Assembly (NCBI RefSeq): GCF_006542425.1
Contig: NZ_VFID01000001.1
Span: 124,001-188,000, forward strand
DNA: 64,000 bases
Direction: 5' to 3'
From: Pseudoxanthomonas sp. z9
Lineage (GTDB): Bacteria; Pseudomonadota; Gammaproteobacteria; Xanthomonadales; Xanthomonadaceae
In this document: positions 1 to 8,957 of the stretch, one piece after another
How the letters are laid out: every line of letters begins with the position of its first letter
Position numbering within the stretch: position 1 is the stretch's first letter
Program-made: the position numbers and the translations under genes
Notes under the pieces: model-generated
Databases searched by the model: none
What the model was told of the DNA's origin: nothing
The model's input: only the letters and a program-made list of their open reading frames with translations

Positions 1-1541
1 AAGGCCTGTCCCCGGTGGACGAAACTCAGCGGCCGCTGGCCGGCATGGCCCAGCCGCCAGCCGTCGGCGATGGCCCAGGGCGAGCCCGGATCGGCGGACG
101 CGCGCGCGGCATCGGCGGCGGTGGCCTCCTGCGTCAGCAGGGTGGCGGTGGCGGCAGCCAGCAGGGTGGCCGGGTCGGGTTCGCCGGCGGCGAGGAACTC
201 GTCCAGGTGCCGATCCAGGTAGCCGGTATCGATGCGTCCCTCCAGCACCGCCGGGTGGCGCGCCAGCCGTTCCAGGAACGCGATGTTCGACTTCGGTCCG
301 ATCACGTCGCATTGTTCGAGCGCGTCGCGCAGGCGCGCCAGCGCGGCGGGGCGGTCGCGGTCGTGGACGATCAGCTTGGCAATCATCGGATCGTAGAAAA
401 TGGTGACCGTATCGCCTTCGGTCACGCCCGAATCGATGCGCACGTGCGAATCCGCCGGCGGCAGCCGCAGGCGTTCCAGCCGGCCCGAACCGGGCAGGAA
501 CCCGGCTTCCGGATCCTCGGCGTACAGGCGCACCTCGATGGCGTGGCCCTGCTGCGGAATCGCATCCTGCGCCAGCGGCAACGGTTCGCCGGCCGCTACC
601 CGCAACTGCCATTCGACCAGATCCAGGCCGGTGGTCATTTCGGTGACCGGGTGCTCGACCTGCAGGCGGGTGTTGATCTCCATGAAGAAGAATTCGCCGT
701 CGGGTGCGACGATGAATTCGACCGTGCCGGCATTGACGTAGTCGATCGCCTGCGCGGCGAGGATGGCGGCCTGGCCCATCGCCGCGCGTTGCGCCGGGGT
801 CAGGAACGGGGAGGGCGCCTCCTCCAGGACTTTCTGGTAGCGCCGCTGCGCCGAACACTCGCGCTCGTTGAGATGCAGGGTGTGGCCGTGGCGATCGGCG
901 AACACCTGGATCTCGATGTGGCGCGGCGTGGACACGTAGCGTTCCAGCAGCACGCGGTCGCGGCCGAAAGCGTTGGCGGCCTCGCGCTGGCAGCTTTCCA
1001 ACTGGGCGATGAAATCGTCCAGCCGGTGCACGATCCGCATGCCCTTGCCACCGCCGCCATGGGCGGCCTTGATCATCAGCGGAAAGCCGATCCGCGCGGC
1101 CTCGCGCGACAGCGTGTTGGGCGATTGATCCTCGCCGGTGTAGCCCGGCACCACCGGCACGCCGGCGGCGGCCATCAGTTCCTTGGCGCCGGCCTTGCTG
1201 CCCATCTTGCGCATCGACGCCGCGCCGGGGCCGATGAACACCAGCCCGGCTGCTTCCACCGCCTCGGCGAAGTCGGCGTTCTCCGACAGGAAGCCGTAGC
1301 CGGGATGGATGGCCTGTGCGCCGCTGCGGCGCGCGACCTCGAGGATGGCGTCGCCGCGCAGGTAGCTGTCGGCCGGCCGCGGCCCGCCGATCGGCCAGGC
1401 CTCGTCGGCCTGGCGCACATGCTGCGCGTCGGCGTCGGCGTCCGAATACACCGCGACGGTGCGGATGCCGAGGCGACGGCAGGTGCGGATCACGCGGCAG
1501 GCGATTTCGCCGCGGTTGGCAATGAGGATCTTGTCGAACAT
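1..1541 (-). CDS. liuD: Methylcrotonyl-CoA carboxylase biotin-carboxylase (alpha) subunit, 3' end cut by window
   Basis: Biotin-dependent carboxylase subunit that would carboxylate biotin for conversion of 3-methylcrotonyl-CoA to 3-methylglutaconyl-CoA in leucine breakdown. Reading from the ATG at 1539-1541 the protein opens MFDKILIANRGEIACRVIRT, the classic biotin carboxylase start. The ATP-grasp glycine loop (AAHGGGGKGMRIV), the catalytic EINTRLQVEHPVTE motif and the C-terminal biotin-carboxylase domain are all visible. The frame is still open at position 1, so the biotinyl (BCCP) domain lies outside the window. It lies 47 bp downstream of a VOC protein and close to an enoyl-CoA hydratase, with the beta subunit at 10.4-12.0 kb. 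That pairing favours methylcrotonyl-CoA over acetyl- or propionyl-CoA as substrate, which is inferred from context. Confidence 0.88.
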   Translation of the reverse strand, partial: MFDKILIANRGEIACRVIRTCRRLGIRTVAVYSDADADAQHVRQADEAWPIGGPRPADSYLRGDAILEVARRSGAQAIHPGYGFLSENADFAEAVEAAGLVFIGPGAASMRKMGSKAGAKELMAAAGVPVVPGYTGEDQSPNTLSREAARIGFPLMIKAAHGGGGKGMRIVHRLDDFIAQLESCQREAANAFGRDRVLLERYVSTPRHIEIQVFADRHGHTLHLNERECSAQRRYQKVLEEAPSPFLTPAQRAAMGQAAILAAQAIDYVNAGTVEFIVAPDGEFFFMEINTRLQVEHPVTEMTTGLDLVEWQLRVAAGEPLPLAQDAIPQQGHAIEVRLYAEDPEAGFLPGSGRLERLRLPPADSHVRIDSGVTEGDTVTIFYDPMIAKLIVHDRDRPAALARLRDALEQCDVIGPKSNIAFLERLARHPAVLEGRIDTGYLDRHLDEFLAAGEPDPATLLAAATATLLTQEATAADAARASADPGSPWAIADGWRLGHAGQRPLSFVHRGQA

Positions 1542-1588
1542 GCGGGTCGGGAATTCCGTGTCGGTTCGGTAGGAAAGCGAGGCGAGGA

Positions 1589-1981
1589 TCAGGCCGGCAC
1601 GTGGCAGACCGCTTCGACGTTGTTGCCGTCGGGATCGATCACGAACGCGGCGTAATAGTCGGGATGGTAGTGCGGGCGCAGGCCCGGGGCGCCGTTGTCG
1701 GTCGCGCCCGCAGCCAGGGCCGTGGCATGGAAAGCATCGACGGCGGTGCGGTCGGGGGCGATGAAGGCGACATGGGTACCGGTGCCCGGACGGGCACCAG
1801 TGCCGACCCAGAACGCCGGCTTGCGTGGCGGTCCGAACCCGCAGCCCTGGTAGCCACCCGGGCCGGTTTCACGTTCGGTCACTTCCATGACCACCGCGTA
1901 GCCCAGCGGCGCGAGCACGCGCTCGTAGAAGGCGCGGCTGCGTGGATAGTCGGCGACGGCAAAACCCGCATGGTCAATCAT
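1589..1981 (-). CDS. VOC family (glyoxalase/bleomycin-resistance fold) protein
   Basis: A 130-residue single-module vicinal-oxygen-chelate protein. It begins MIDHAGFAVADYPRSRAFYE and contains the paired beta-alpha-beta pattern with HVAFIAPDR in the middle and DPDGNNVEAVCH at the end. Candidate metal ligands are His4, the mid-protein His and the terminal Glu. An AAGGTG Shine-Dalgarno sequence precedes the ATG. It sits between the enoyl-CoA hydratase and the carboxylase alpha gene on the same strand with about 50 bp gaps, so it is probably cotranscribed with the leucine pathway. Members of this family act as lyases, dioxygenases or binding proteins. The substrate cannot be read from the sequence. 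Confidence 0.85.
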   Translation of the reverse strand: MIDHAGFAVADYPRSRAFYERVLAPLGYAVVMEVTERETGPGGYQGCGFGPPRKPAFWVGTGARPGTGTHVAFIAPDRTAVDAFHATALAAGATDNGAPGLRPHYHPDYYAAFVIDPDGNNVEAVCHVPA

Positions 1982-2032
1982 GTCGACACACCTTGGAGGA
2001 AAGAGGGCGGCGCGTTCCCCGCGCCGGTGGCG

Positions 2033-2833
2033 TCAGCGCGCGGGCACCCAGGCCGGCGCGCGTTTTTCCAGGAAGGCGGACAGGCCTTCCTGGCCTTCGG
2101 CGGACACCCGCAGGCGCGCGATCAGCGCGGCGTTGTCGGCATCCAGGCGATCACGGTCCGCGTGTGCGGCGACCCGGCTGACCAGTTGCTTGGCGGTGGC
2201 GGCGGCCAGGGGTCCGGCCTTGAGCAGCAGGTCGATCTGGCGTTGCACCGCCGCATCCAGCGCGTCGGCTTCGACCACCTGGTGCAGCAGCCCGATGTCC
2301 CGCGCGGCGGCGGCGTCGAATATCTCGGCGGTCGCGAACCAGCGCCGGGCCTCGCGCGGCCCGATCGCGGCGATGACATAGGGAGAAATCACCGCCGGCA
2401 ACAGACCGAGCTTGCTTTCGGTCAGTCCGAACTTCGCCTCCGGCACGCCGATGGCGATATCGCAGCAGGCCACCAGGCCGACGCCGCCGCCGAACGCCGC
2501 GCCATGCACGCGTGCGAGGGTCGGACGCGGCAGTTCGTCCAGCGTGCGCATCAGCCGGGCCAGCGCCAGCGCGTCTTCGCGGTTCTCGGCTTCACCGGCG
2601 GCGGCCATGCCGCGCATCCAGTTCAGATCGGCTCCGGCCGAGAACGAGGCGCCCGCACCTTCCAGCACCACCACCCGGACATTGGGGTTGGCTCCAGCCC
2701 CCTCCAGTTCACGGGTCAGTTGCGTGATCAGGCCGGCGTCGAACGCGTTGTGCAGTTCCGGGCGGTTCAGCCGCAGCCGCAACACGCCATCATCCAGATG
2801 GCTGGCCAGCGCTGGTGCGTGCGGCTCCGTCAT
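2033..2833 (-). CDS. liuC: Enoyl-CoA hydratase/isomerase, probable methylglutaconyl-CoA hydratase
   Basis: A 266-residue crotonase-fold protein. The start at 2833 (MTEPHAPALASHLDDG) is set by a strong GGGAGGAG ribosome site 5 bases upstream. The open frame runs far further upstream, but that part is antisense to feoAB and is not real. LRLNRPELHNAF, the oxyanion-hole region FSAGADLNWMRGMA and HGAAFGGGVGLVACCDIAIG are hallmark crotonase segments. Placed with the carboxylase alpha gene, it would hydrate 3-methylglutaconyl-CoA to HMG-CoA, the step after the carboxylase. Family assignment is firm and the specific substrate is inferred from neighbours. It is divergent from feoA across a 109 bp gap. 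Confidence 0.87.
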   Translation of the reverse strand: MTEPHAPALASHLDDGVLRLRLNRPELHNAFDAGLITQLTRELEGAGANPNVRVVVLEGAGASFSAGADLNWMRGMAAAGEAENREDALALARLMRTLDELPRPTLARVHGAAFGGGVGLVACCDIAIGVPEAKFGLTESKLGLLPAVISPYVIAAIGPREARRWFATAEIFDAAAARDIGLLHQVVEADALDAAVQRQIDLLLKAGPLAAATAKQLVSRVAAHADRDRLDADNAALIARLRVSAEGQEGLSAFLEKRAPAWVPAR

Positions 2834-2904
2834 GTCTGCTCCTCCCGAAAGCGGCAAATGATAGCCCCTGCGCCGATTTTGGCCTTCGTGCGCTGCGGCG
2901 ATGC

Positions 2905-2926
2905 TACAATGAGAATAGTTCGCATT
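2905..2926 (+). promoter_or_regulatory. Candidate Fur box over the feoAB -10 element
   Basis: AATGAGAA (2908-2915), TAG, TTCGCATT (2919-2926) form an inverted repeat with 7 of 8 matches, close to the classic ferric-uptake-regulator operator. A TACAAT -10-like hexamer (2905-2910) overlaps its left half, so bound Fur would block the polymerase. The site lies 17 bases before the feoA ATG. The -35 element is not clear. Confidence 0.7.
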
Positions 2927-2942
2927 TGAGAGTTGCCGCGTG

Positions 2943-3188
2943 ATGCTGACCGAATTGCCTCCCCGGACCCTGGCCATCGTTGAATCGGTCGACGACAGCC
3001 ACCCCAACGACAACATCGCCCGCCGCCTGCGTGAGCTGGGATTTGTCGACGGCGAGGAGGTGCAGATCGTCGCCAAGGGACCGCTGGGCGCCGAACCGCT
3101 GCTGGTGCAGGTGGGCTTCACCCGTTTCGCCCTGCGCCGCAGCGAGGCGGCGCGGATCCGGGTCCGTGCGGCGGGAGCGGCGGCATGA
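2943..3188 (+). CDS. feoA: Ferrous iron transport protein A
   Basis: An 81-residue SH3-like protein (MLTELPPRTLAIVESV ... IARRLRELGFVDGEEVQIV), the cytosolic partner of the FeoB iron channel. LRELGF and the GEEVQI strand are typical of the family, and the length is normal. The ATG at 2943 directly follows an in-frame GTG at 2940 that could also serve. Its stop overlaps the feoB start by 4 bases (ATGA), so the two are translationally coupled. The operator just upstream indicates repression by iron through Fur. Confidence 0.92.
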   Translation: MLTELPPRTLAIVESVDDSHPNDNIARRLRELGFVDGEEVQIVAKGPLGAEPLLVQVGFTRFALRRSEAARIRVRAAGAAA

Positions 3189-5035
3189 GCGCGCAGCCAT
3201 TGCGGCTGGCCCTGGTCGGCAACCCGAACTGCGGCAAGACCGCGCTGTTCAACCAGCTGACCGGCAGTCGCCAGAAGGTCGCCAACTACGCCGGCGTGAC
3301 CGTCGAGCGCAAGGAAGGCCGCCTGCACACCGCCTCTGGACGCAGCTACGCGCTGCTGGATCTGCCCGGCGCCTACAGCCTGCATGCCGCCAGCCTGGAC
3401 GAGGCGGTCACCCGCGATTTCTGCCGCGGCTTCCTGCCCGGCGAAGCGCCGCCGGACGTGCTGGTGTGCGTGGTCGATGCTACCAACCTGCGCCTGCACC
3501 TGCGTTTCGCGCTGGAAGTGCGCGAGCTCGACAAGCCGATGATCCTGGCGGTCAACATGATGGACGCCGCCCGCCGCCGCGGCATCCGCGTGGACCTGGA
3601 AGCGCTGTCGCGCGAGCTGGGCGTGCCGGTGGTGGAGACGGTGGCGGTCAAGCACAACGGCGCGCGCGCGCTGGTCGAACAGATCGAGCGCATGGCCGAT
3701 GCGCCGCATCCGCCGAAACACCGGCTGGGCGGCGACGCCGACCTGCACGCGGAGACGCGCCGTCTGCTGTCGCTGGCGGTGGATATGCCGCAACGCACCG
3801 CCCGGGTGGACGACGCGCTGGATCGCTGGCTGCTGCATCCGGTGATCGGTTTTGTCGCCCTGATCGTGGTGATGTTCCTGATTTTCCAGGCGGTCTACGC
3901 CTGGGCGACCCCGTTGATGGATCTGATCGAGGCGGGCACCGGCGCGCTGGGCGAATGGGTGGGCGGCACGCTGCCGGAAGGCCCGCTCAACAGCCTGCTC
4001 GTGGACGGCATCATCGCCGGCGTCGGCGGCGTCATCGTTTTCCTGCCGCAGATCCTGATCCTGTTCGCCTTCATCCTGGCGCTGGAGGAATCCGGCTACC
4101 TGCCGCGCGCAGCCTTTCTGCTGGATCGGATGATGGCTTCCGCTGGTCTGTCGGGGCGTTCCTTCATCCCGCTGCTGTCGAGCTTCGCCTGCGCCATTCC
4201 CGGCATCATGGCGACCCGTTCGATCCAGGATCCGCGCGATCGCCTGGCGACGATCCTGGTCGCGCCGCTGATGACCTGTTCGGCGCGCCTGCCGGTGTAT
4301 GCGCTGCTCATCGGCGCATTCGTGCCGGAGAAGAAAATCGGCATGTTCAACCAGCAGGGCCTGGTCCTGTTCGGCCTGTACGTGGCGGGCATCCTGAGCG
4401 CGCTGCTGGTGGCGTGGGTGATGAAGAAGTGGCGCCGCGACAAGAGCGAGCATCCGCTGATGCTGGAGCTGCCGTCCTACCGCATTCCCCATCCGCGCGA
4501 TCTCGCGATTGGCCTGTGGGAACGCGCCTGGATCTTCATGCGCCGGGTCGGCGGCATCATCCTGGCGATGACGGTGCTGCTGTGGGTGTTGCTGAATTTC
4601 CCCGCGCCGCCGGCCGGCGCGGTGGGACCGGCCATCGACTACAGCTTCGCCGGCCGCATCGGCCACGCGATGGCGGTGTTCTTCGCCCCGCTTGGCTTCA
4701 ACTGGCAGATCTGCATCGCGCTGATTCCGGGCCTGGCCGCACGCGAGGTGGCGGTGGCGTCGCTGGCCACGGTCTACGCGCTGTCCGCGGCCGACGACGA
4801 TGCGGCCGCGCAGGCGCTGTCGCCGTTGATCAGCGATGGCTGGTCGCTGGCCACCGCACTGTCGCTGCTGGTCTGGTACATCTATGCGCCCATGTGCCTG
4901 TCCACGTTGGCGACCATCAAGCGGGAGACCAACTCGTGGAAGCAGATGTCCTACGCGGCGTTCTACCTGTTCGCGATGGCCTACGTGGCCTCGCTGCTGA
5001 CCTACCAGATCGCCAAGGCGCTGGGAGCGGGCTGA
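3185..5035 (+). CDS. feoB: Ferrous iron transporter B (GTPase-permease)
   Basis: A 616-residue inner-membrane Fe(II) transporter. The N-terminal G domain shows G1 GNPNCGKT at residues 12-19, the switch-I Thr in YAGVTVE, G3 DLPG, and NMMD in the G4 position. The membrane part has the Gate repeats, for example FAFILALEESGYLPRAAF and SSFACAIPGIMATR with the conserved Cys. It is shorter than the roughly 770-residue enteric form, mainly because the linker after the G domain and the C-terminal tail are reduced. It overlaps feoA by 4 bp and is followed after 1 base by a Cys-rich small protein. Confidence 0.95.
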   Translation: MSAQPLRLALVGNPNCGKTALFNQLTGSRQKVANYAGVTVERKEGRLHTASGRSYALLDLPGAYSLHAASLDEAVTRDFCRGFLPGEAPPDVLVCVVDATNLRLHLRFALEVRELDKPMILAVNMMDAARRRGIRVDLEALSRELGVPVVETVAVKHNGARALVEQIERMADAPHPPKHRLGGDADLHAETRRLLSLAVDMPQRTARVDDALDRWLLHPVIGFVALIVVMFLIFQAVYAWATPLMDLIEAGTGALGEWVGGTLPEGPLNSLLVDGIIAGVGGVIVFLPQILILFAFILALEESGYLPRAAFLLDRMMASAGLSGRSFIPLLSSFACAIPGIMATRSIQDPRDRLATILVAPLMTCSARLPVYALLIGAFVPEKKIGMFNQQGLVLFGLYVAGILSALLVAWVMKKWRRDKSEHPLMLELPSYRIPHPRDLAIGLWERAWIFMRRVGGIILAMTVLLWVLLNFPAPPAGAVGPAIDYSFAGRIGHAMAVFFAPLGFNWQICIALIPGLAAREVAVASLATVYALSAADDDAAAQALSPLISDGWSLATALSLLVWYIYAPMCLSTLATIKRETNSWKQMSYAAFYLFAMAYVASLLTYQIAKALGAG

Positions 5036-5036
5036 C

Positions 5037-5291
5037 GTGGACGGCTCGCTGATCCTGCAATACGCGATCATCGGCCTGCTGGCGCTGGCCAGCGTGTGGG
5101 TGGTGCTGAAGAAGCAGTTTCCGGGCACGCTGCGCAAGGCGCGGGTGGCGTTGGCGCTGCCGTTGCTGCGCGAGGGTCGTCCAGGCTGTTTGCATGCACT
5201 GGGGCGCTGGATTGCGCCGGAGCCGCGTGGTGCCGGTGGTGGGGACGGTTGCGGTGGCTGCAACAGCTGCGGACCTTCGTCGAAGGTCTGA
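5037..5291 (+). CDS. FeoB-associated Cys-rich membrane protein
   Basis: An 84-residue protein starting at GTG 5037, one base after the feoB stop. One N-terminal transmembrane helix (LILQYAIIGLLALASVWVVL) is followed by a basic stretch and a Cys/Gly-rich tail, CGGCNSCG. Position, single helix and terminal cysteines match the small proteins that follow feoB in many bacteria and xanthomonad DUF6587-type proteins. It may play a FeoC-like accessory role, for example metal or redox sensing on the cytosolic side, but this is inference. Its stop is 5 bases from the convergent J-protein gene. Confidence 0.75.
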   Translation: MDGSLILQYAIIGLLALASVWVVLKKQFPGTLRKARVALALPLLREGRPGCLHALGRWIAPEPRGAGGGDGCGGCNSCGPSSKV

Positions 5292-5296
5292 CGACC

Positions 5297-6793
5297 TCAC
5301 ACCACCCGCGCCAGTACCCAGCCGACGAAGAAGCCGTACGAGGCCAGCGTGGTCCAGCCATTGCCCGCGGCGGCGGACAATGGAATCCGCTGGCTGCGCG
5401 CGTAGAGTCCGTCAAACAACGCAAGGCCCAGCGGGACCATGGCGAAACCGACGGCGCCGGCCGACAGCGAGTCCGAAAGCCAGGTCGGCAACAGCGGCTG
5501 CATCGCGATGCCGCCCAACAGGAATCGCAAGGCATCGAAACTGCGCCGCCAATGGATCAGGGCGGCGGGAATCACCAGCGGGTAAGCCAGCCAATCCACC
5601 CCCGACGCCCCAGCCACGATCAGGCCCGTCGCCGCCAGCAACACCGGTATCAGCGCACGTTGGTTTTCATTGGTGGAACCGTGGGCGCCGAGGCTGATCG
5701 CATGCAGCCACACCATCAGGCGCCATCCGCCCTGGATGGCCAGCGCACCTCCACCGACTACCAGCGCGGTCTGCAGGGCAGGGCGCGATTGCGCGAACAC
5801 GACCGGTGCGAGCAGATAGCCCAGCAGCGCCAGCAGGGCGGCGCGCGCCAGCATCGGCAACCAGCGCCAGACGCCGAGATAGTCCTTGCGGGCAAGCTGC
5901 CGGAAAAACCGGTCCTGCCCGGGATCAATGCCCTCCGGCAGATCGCCGTAGTCCTCGCGCAGGCGTTGCGACAGCCGGGCGATGCGCGCGGACATTCCCG
6001 GCACGCAGGCGACGGCCAGCGCCTGCGGCCATCGGAAAGGGCGCTTGAGCTGGCGGATCGCCAGCGGGCGAGGTTCGTCGTAGCGGGAGGTCTGCTCCCG
6101 CTCGATCGCCCAGCGCACCGCCATGCGTTGTCCCAGCCAGTAATCCTGCTGGCCGAAGAAGGTTTCCAGCGCGGACAGGTTCGCGGGCGGAATCGTGATG
6201 CCGTCGTAGCCCAGGCGCTGGAACAGCGCGTCGCCGACCGACTGTTTCAGTTCCAGTTGGTAAAGGTCGTCGTGTGCCGCCAGCCAGGCCGACAGTACGG
6301 CGGGAGGCGTATCGCGGGCCCGTTGCACGGTTTCCGCAAAAAAACCATCGAAGTCGAAGCGTCGCGTGGTCGCATCCGCAACCGCGGAGGCCGCCGCTGC
6401 AGCGGCGCTGGCGACCGGCGATGGCAGGTGCGGCGTGCGCCCGGAGATCAGCGCGTCCAGTTGTTCCGCGTCGAGCAGGACAGTGTGCGCCGTCGCGGGA
6501 TCCGCCAGCAGTTCCGCTTCCCCGTGTCCATGTTCCCGTCCGGCCCGCGGCTGGCCGTCATCACCGACCGTGGCTTCGTCGGCGGCTTCGATGTCGTCTT
6601 CCTCTTCCTCCCAGGTGGCCGCCATCGCCCGCTGCCGGCAATGCTGGAGGGCCTGCTGGTAGGCCTCGTGCAGGCGCTGGAAGCCCTCCGGATCGTCATC
6701 CGGCCGGGTGACCTTCAGGCGTCGCGCGTAGGCGCGCTTGATGGTGGTTTCATCCGCGTCGCGGGGAACGCCCAGCAGATCGAACGGAGCCAT
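5297..6793 (-). CDS. Membrane J-domain protein (DjlB/DjlC-like), partner of HscC
   Basis: A 498-residue protein with an N-terminal J-like domain (residues 1-50: FDLLGVPRDADETTIKRAYA then RPDDDPEGFQRLHEAYQQAL). The canonical HPD loop reads RPD, as in the DjlB/DjlC group that serves the specialised Hsp70 HscC. An acidic, Ala-rich linker follows, then a helical region with several predicted membrane segments in the last 180 residues (LLALLGYLLAPVVF, LVIPAALIHW, GFFVGWVLARVV). It begins one base after the hscC stop codon, so the two form one translational unit. This would place an Hsp70 activity at the inner membrane; clients are unknown. Confidence 0.8.
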   Translation of the reverse strand: MAPFDLLGVPRDADETTIKRAYARRLKVTRPDDDPEGFQRLHEAYQQALQHCRQRAMAATWEEEEDDIEAADEATVGDDGQPRAGREHGHGEAELLADPATAHTVLLDAEQLDALISGRTPHLPSPVASAAAAAASAVADATTRRFDFDGFFAETVQRARDTPPAVLSAWLAAHDDLYQLELKQSVGDALFQRLGYDGITIPPANLSALETFFGQQDYWLGQRMAVRWAIEREQTSRYDEPRPLAIRQLKRPFRWPQALAVACVPGMSARIARLSQRLREDYGDLPEGIDPGQDRFFRQLARKDYLGVWRWLPMLARAALLALLGYLLAPVVFAQSRPALQTALVVGGGALAIQGGWRLMVWLHAISLGAHGSTNENQRALIPVLLAATGLIVAGASGVDWLAYPLVIPAALIHWRRSFDALRFLLGGIAMQPLLPTWLSDSLSAGAVGFAMVPLGLALFDGLYARSQRIPLSAAAGNGWTTLASYGFFVGWVLARVV

Positions 6794-6794
6794 C

Positions 6795-8489
6795 TCAGGC
6801 CTGCGACTCGATGTGCTGGAGCATGGCGGCGAAATGGGTACGGTGTTCGCGGATCACGTCCGGATCCTGGCTGTCGAGCGCGCCCCGGAAGCGCACCAGC
6901 GCGTCCTGCAGATCGCCGCGTGCCCACAGCAGTTCCTCGTACAGGCGTTCGGCGCGGGCAATCAGGCTGAGGTTCTCCTGCTGGTCGCGCGGATGGATCT
7001 TGAGTGCCGCCAGCGCCGCCAGGCGTTCGCGGATCTCCGCCTGCGAGAGGATGCCCGGGTTCTGTTCCAGGATGACCTCGTGGGTCTCGCCGGTGGCGAC
7101 CACGGTGGCCTCGACCTGGAGCAGGCCGTTGACGTCATAGGTGAAACGGATGTCGACCGGGTTCTCGTGCGCGGCCTTGGCCGGGACCGCCACGCTGATC
7201 TTGCCCAGCCGCACGTTGTGCTCCACCCGCGGGCTTTCGCCCTGGAAGATCTCGAATTCCACCTGCCGTTGCCAGTCCTGCAGCGGCTGGTAACGCTCGA
7301 TCCGGCTGACCGGCACCGTGCTGTTGCGATGGATGATTGGTGAGAAGATGCCGCTGGTGACCTGGCCGTTGGCCCCCTGCTGGCTGGTGCCGACGCCGAG
7401 GGTGTGCGGACAGACATCGGTGAGGATCACTTCCTCCAGCTTCTCGTCGCGCGCCTTCATGCCCGCCGCGATCGCCGCGCCCACCGCGATGGCTTCGTCG
7501 GGATTGATGTGGCGCAGCGGCAGCCGGCCGAACATGCGCGAGACCAGCCGCGCCGTCAGCGGCATGCGCGAGGCGCCACCGACCAGCACGATATCGTCCA
7601 GTTGCGCGGGCGTGAGCCGGGCATCGCGCATCGCGCGCTCCAGCGGCGCGCGAAGCCGCTGCACCAAGGGTTCGCAGATGCGCGCGAAACGGGCTTCGTC
7701 CAGCTGCCAGCTGCGTGCCTGCCCGGCCAGCGTCAGTTCGACGGCATGTTCGGTGGCCGACGCGTGCGAGAGCTCGCGCTTGAGCAGCTCCAGCCGCCGC
7801 AGCAGTTGCGCCGATTCGGCCGGTTGCAGGGTGCCCGCGGCGATACCGAGATCCTGCAGGCAGGCATCGCGCAGCGCATGCAGGAAATCCTCGCCGCCGA
7901 GGAAGTTGTCGCCGGCGCTGGCGTGCACTTCCATCACGCCCTCGAACATCTCCAGGATCGACACGTCGAAGGTGCCGCCGCCCAGGTCGAACACCAGGAA
8001 GCGTCCGCCGCCCTCGCGCTGCTGCAGGCCATAGGCCAGCGCCGCCGCGGTGGGTTCGTTGATCAGCCGCTCGACCTTGATGCCGGCCAGCTCGCCGGCG
8101 ATGCGGGTCGCCTTGCGCTGGGCATCACCGAAGTAGGCGGGCACGCTGATGACGGCTTCGCTGACCTTGTGGCCAAGGTGCGCCTCGGCGTCGGCGATCA
8201 GCGCCCGCAGCACCAGCGCCGACAGTTCCTCCGGCCGGAAGGAATGCTTGCCGAGCCGGGTGACCCGATCGGTGCCCATCCAGCGCTTGAAATGCGCCAC
8301 GCTGGATTGCGGATGGGTGATCAGGCGCTCGCGCGCGGCTTGCCCGACCAGCACCGCGTCCTGGCCATCCACGCTGACCACCGACGGCGTCAGGTAGCTG
8401 TTCAGCGCATTCGGAATCAGCTGCGGTCCCTGTTCGCCATACAAACCCACCAGCGAATGGGTGGTCCCCAGATCAATGCCGACAATCAT
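6795..8489 (-). CDS. hscC: Hsp70-family chaperone HscC
   Basis: A 564-residue Hsp70 homologue with the ATPase phosphate loops [12 protein letters not shown] at the N-terminus, [13 protein letters not shown] and LVGGASRMP. The substrate-binding beta domain is present ([11 protein letters not shown]...) and the lid is short. The length fits HscC (about 556 residues) rather than DnaK (about 640), and the C-terminal EEVD-like tail is absent. The open frame ends in IESQA. The J-protein gene abuts it by one base. HscC is known as a specialised chaperone not required for general protein folding. Confidence 0.88.
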   Translation of the reverse strand: MIVGIDLGTTHSLVGLYGEQGPQLIPNALNSYLTPSVVSVDGQDAVLVGQAARERLITHPQSSVAHFKRWMGTDRVTRLGKHSFRPEELSALVLRALIADAEAHLGHKVSEAVISVPAYFGDAQRKATRIAGELAGIKVERLINEPTAAALAYGLQQREGGGRFLVFDLGGGTFDVSILEMFEGVMEVHASAGDNFLGGEDFLHALRDACLQDLGIAAGTLQPAESAQLLRRLELLKRELSHASATEHAVELTLAGQARSWQLDEARFARICEPLVQRLRAPLERAMRDARLTPAQLDDIVLVGGASRMPLTARLVSRMFGRLPLRHINPDEAIAVGAAIAAGMKARDEKLEEVILTDVCPHTLGVGTSQQGANGQVTSGIFSPIIHRNSTVPVSRIERYQPLQDWQRQVEFEIFQGESPRVEHNVRLGKISVAVPAKAAHENPVDIRFTYDVNGLLQVEATVVATGETHEVILEQNPGILSQAEIRERLAALAALKIHPRDQQENLSLIARAERLYEELLWARGDLQDALVRFRGALDSQDPDVIREHRTHFAAMLQHIESQA

Positions 8490-8588
8490 TCAGTCCCCTG
8501 GATCCTTCCCTGCATCGGCGATCAGTGTAAGGGCAGGGAAGGAATGGCGGGTACCGGGGGACGCGACGCGGTCGCAGCCGGATGGTCT

Positions 8589-8954
8589 TCAGCGCCGCGG
8601 CCCGCGGCCGCCCGGCCGCGGGAACATCTCCACGCTCAGGGTGAAGGTGCGCTGCTCGCCGGGCTGCATGGCGCCCACGCCAACCACCTGGCGGGTGACT
8701 TCCTCGCCGCGGTCGTTGCGGATGCTCATCACCACCGAGTACTCCCAGGGACCGCCATCGGCGGGATGGCGGACGCTGCCCTCCACCTTCAGCGGCACCA
8801 CCGTCTGCGCCGTGCGCGCGGCCGCCAGCGACGCCTCGTCGAAGCGCAGGTGGTGGCGGCACGCCGGGCAGATCGCGGCGCTTTCCAGGATGGTGGTCTT
8901 GCAGTGCGGGCAGGTACGGGTCGCCCCGGCCATCCCCGGGCGCGGGCTGCTCAT
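8589..8954 (-). CDS. Zinc-ribbon protein of unknown function
   Basis: A 121-residue protein with an N-terminal zinc ribbon (CPHC at 15-18 and CPAC 13 residues later, followed by RHH), then an all-beta domain whose strands read WEYSVVMSIRNDRGEEV and GEQRTFTLSVEMF, reminiscent of small immunoglobulin-like folds. It starts 3 bases after the bactofilin stop codon, so it is translated with it. No signal peptide is seen. A role in the bactofilin scaffold or its regulation is only suggested by linkage. Confidence 0.7.
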   Translation of the reverse strand: MSSPRPGMAGATRTCPHCKTTILESAAICPACRHHLRFDEASLAAARTAQTVVPLKVEGSVRHPADGGPWEYSVVMSIRNDRGEEVTRQVVGVGAMQPGEQRTFTLSVEMFPRPGGRGPRR

Positions 8955-8957
8955 GCC

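Noticed and set aside
2834-5263. Long upstream extension of the enoyl-CoA hydratase frame on the minus strand
   Set aside because: It runs antisense through feoAB, is Arg/His/Gln-rich as shadow frames are, and a strong ribosome site sits at 2833.
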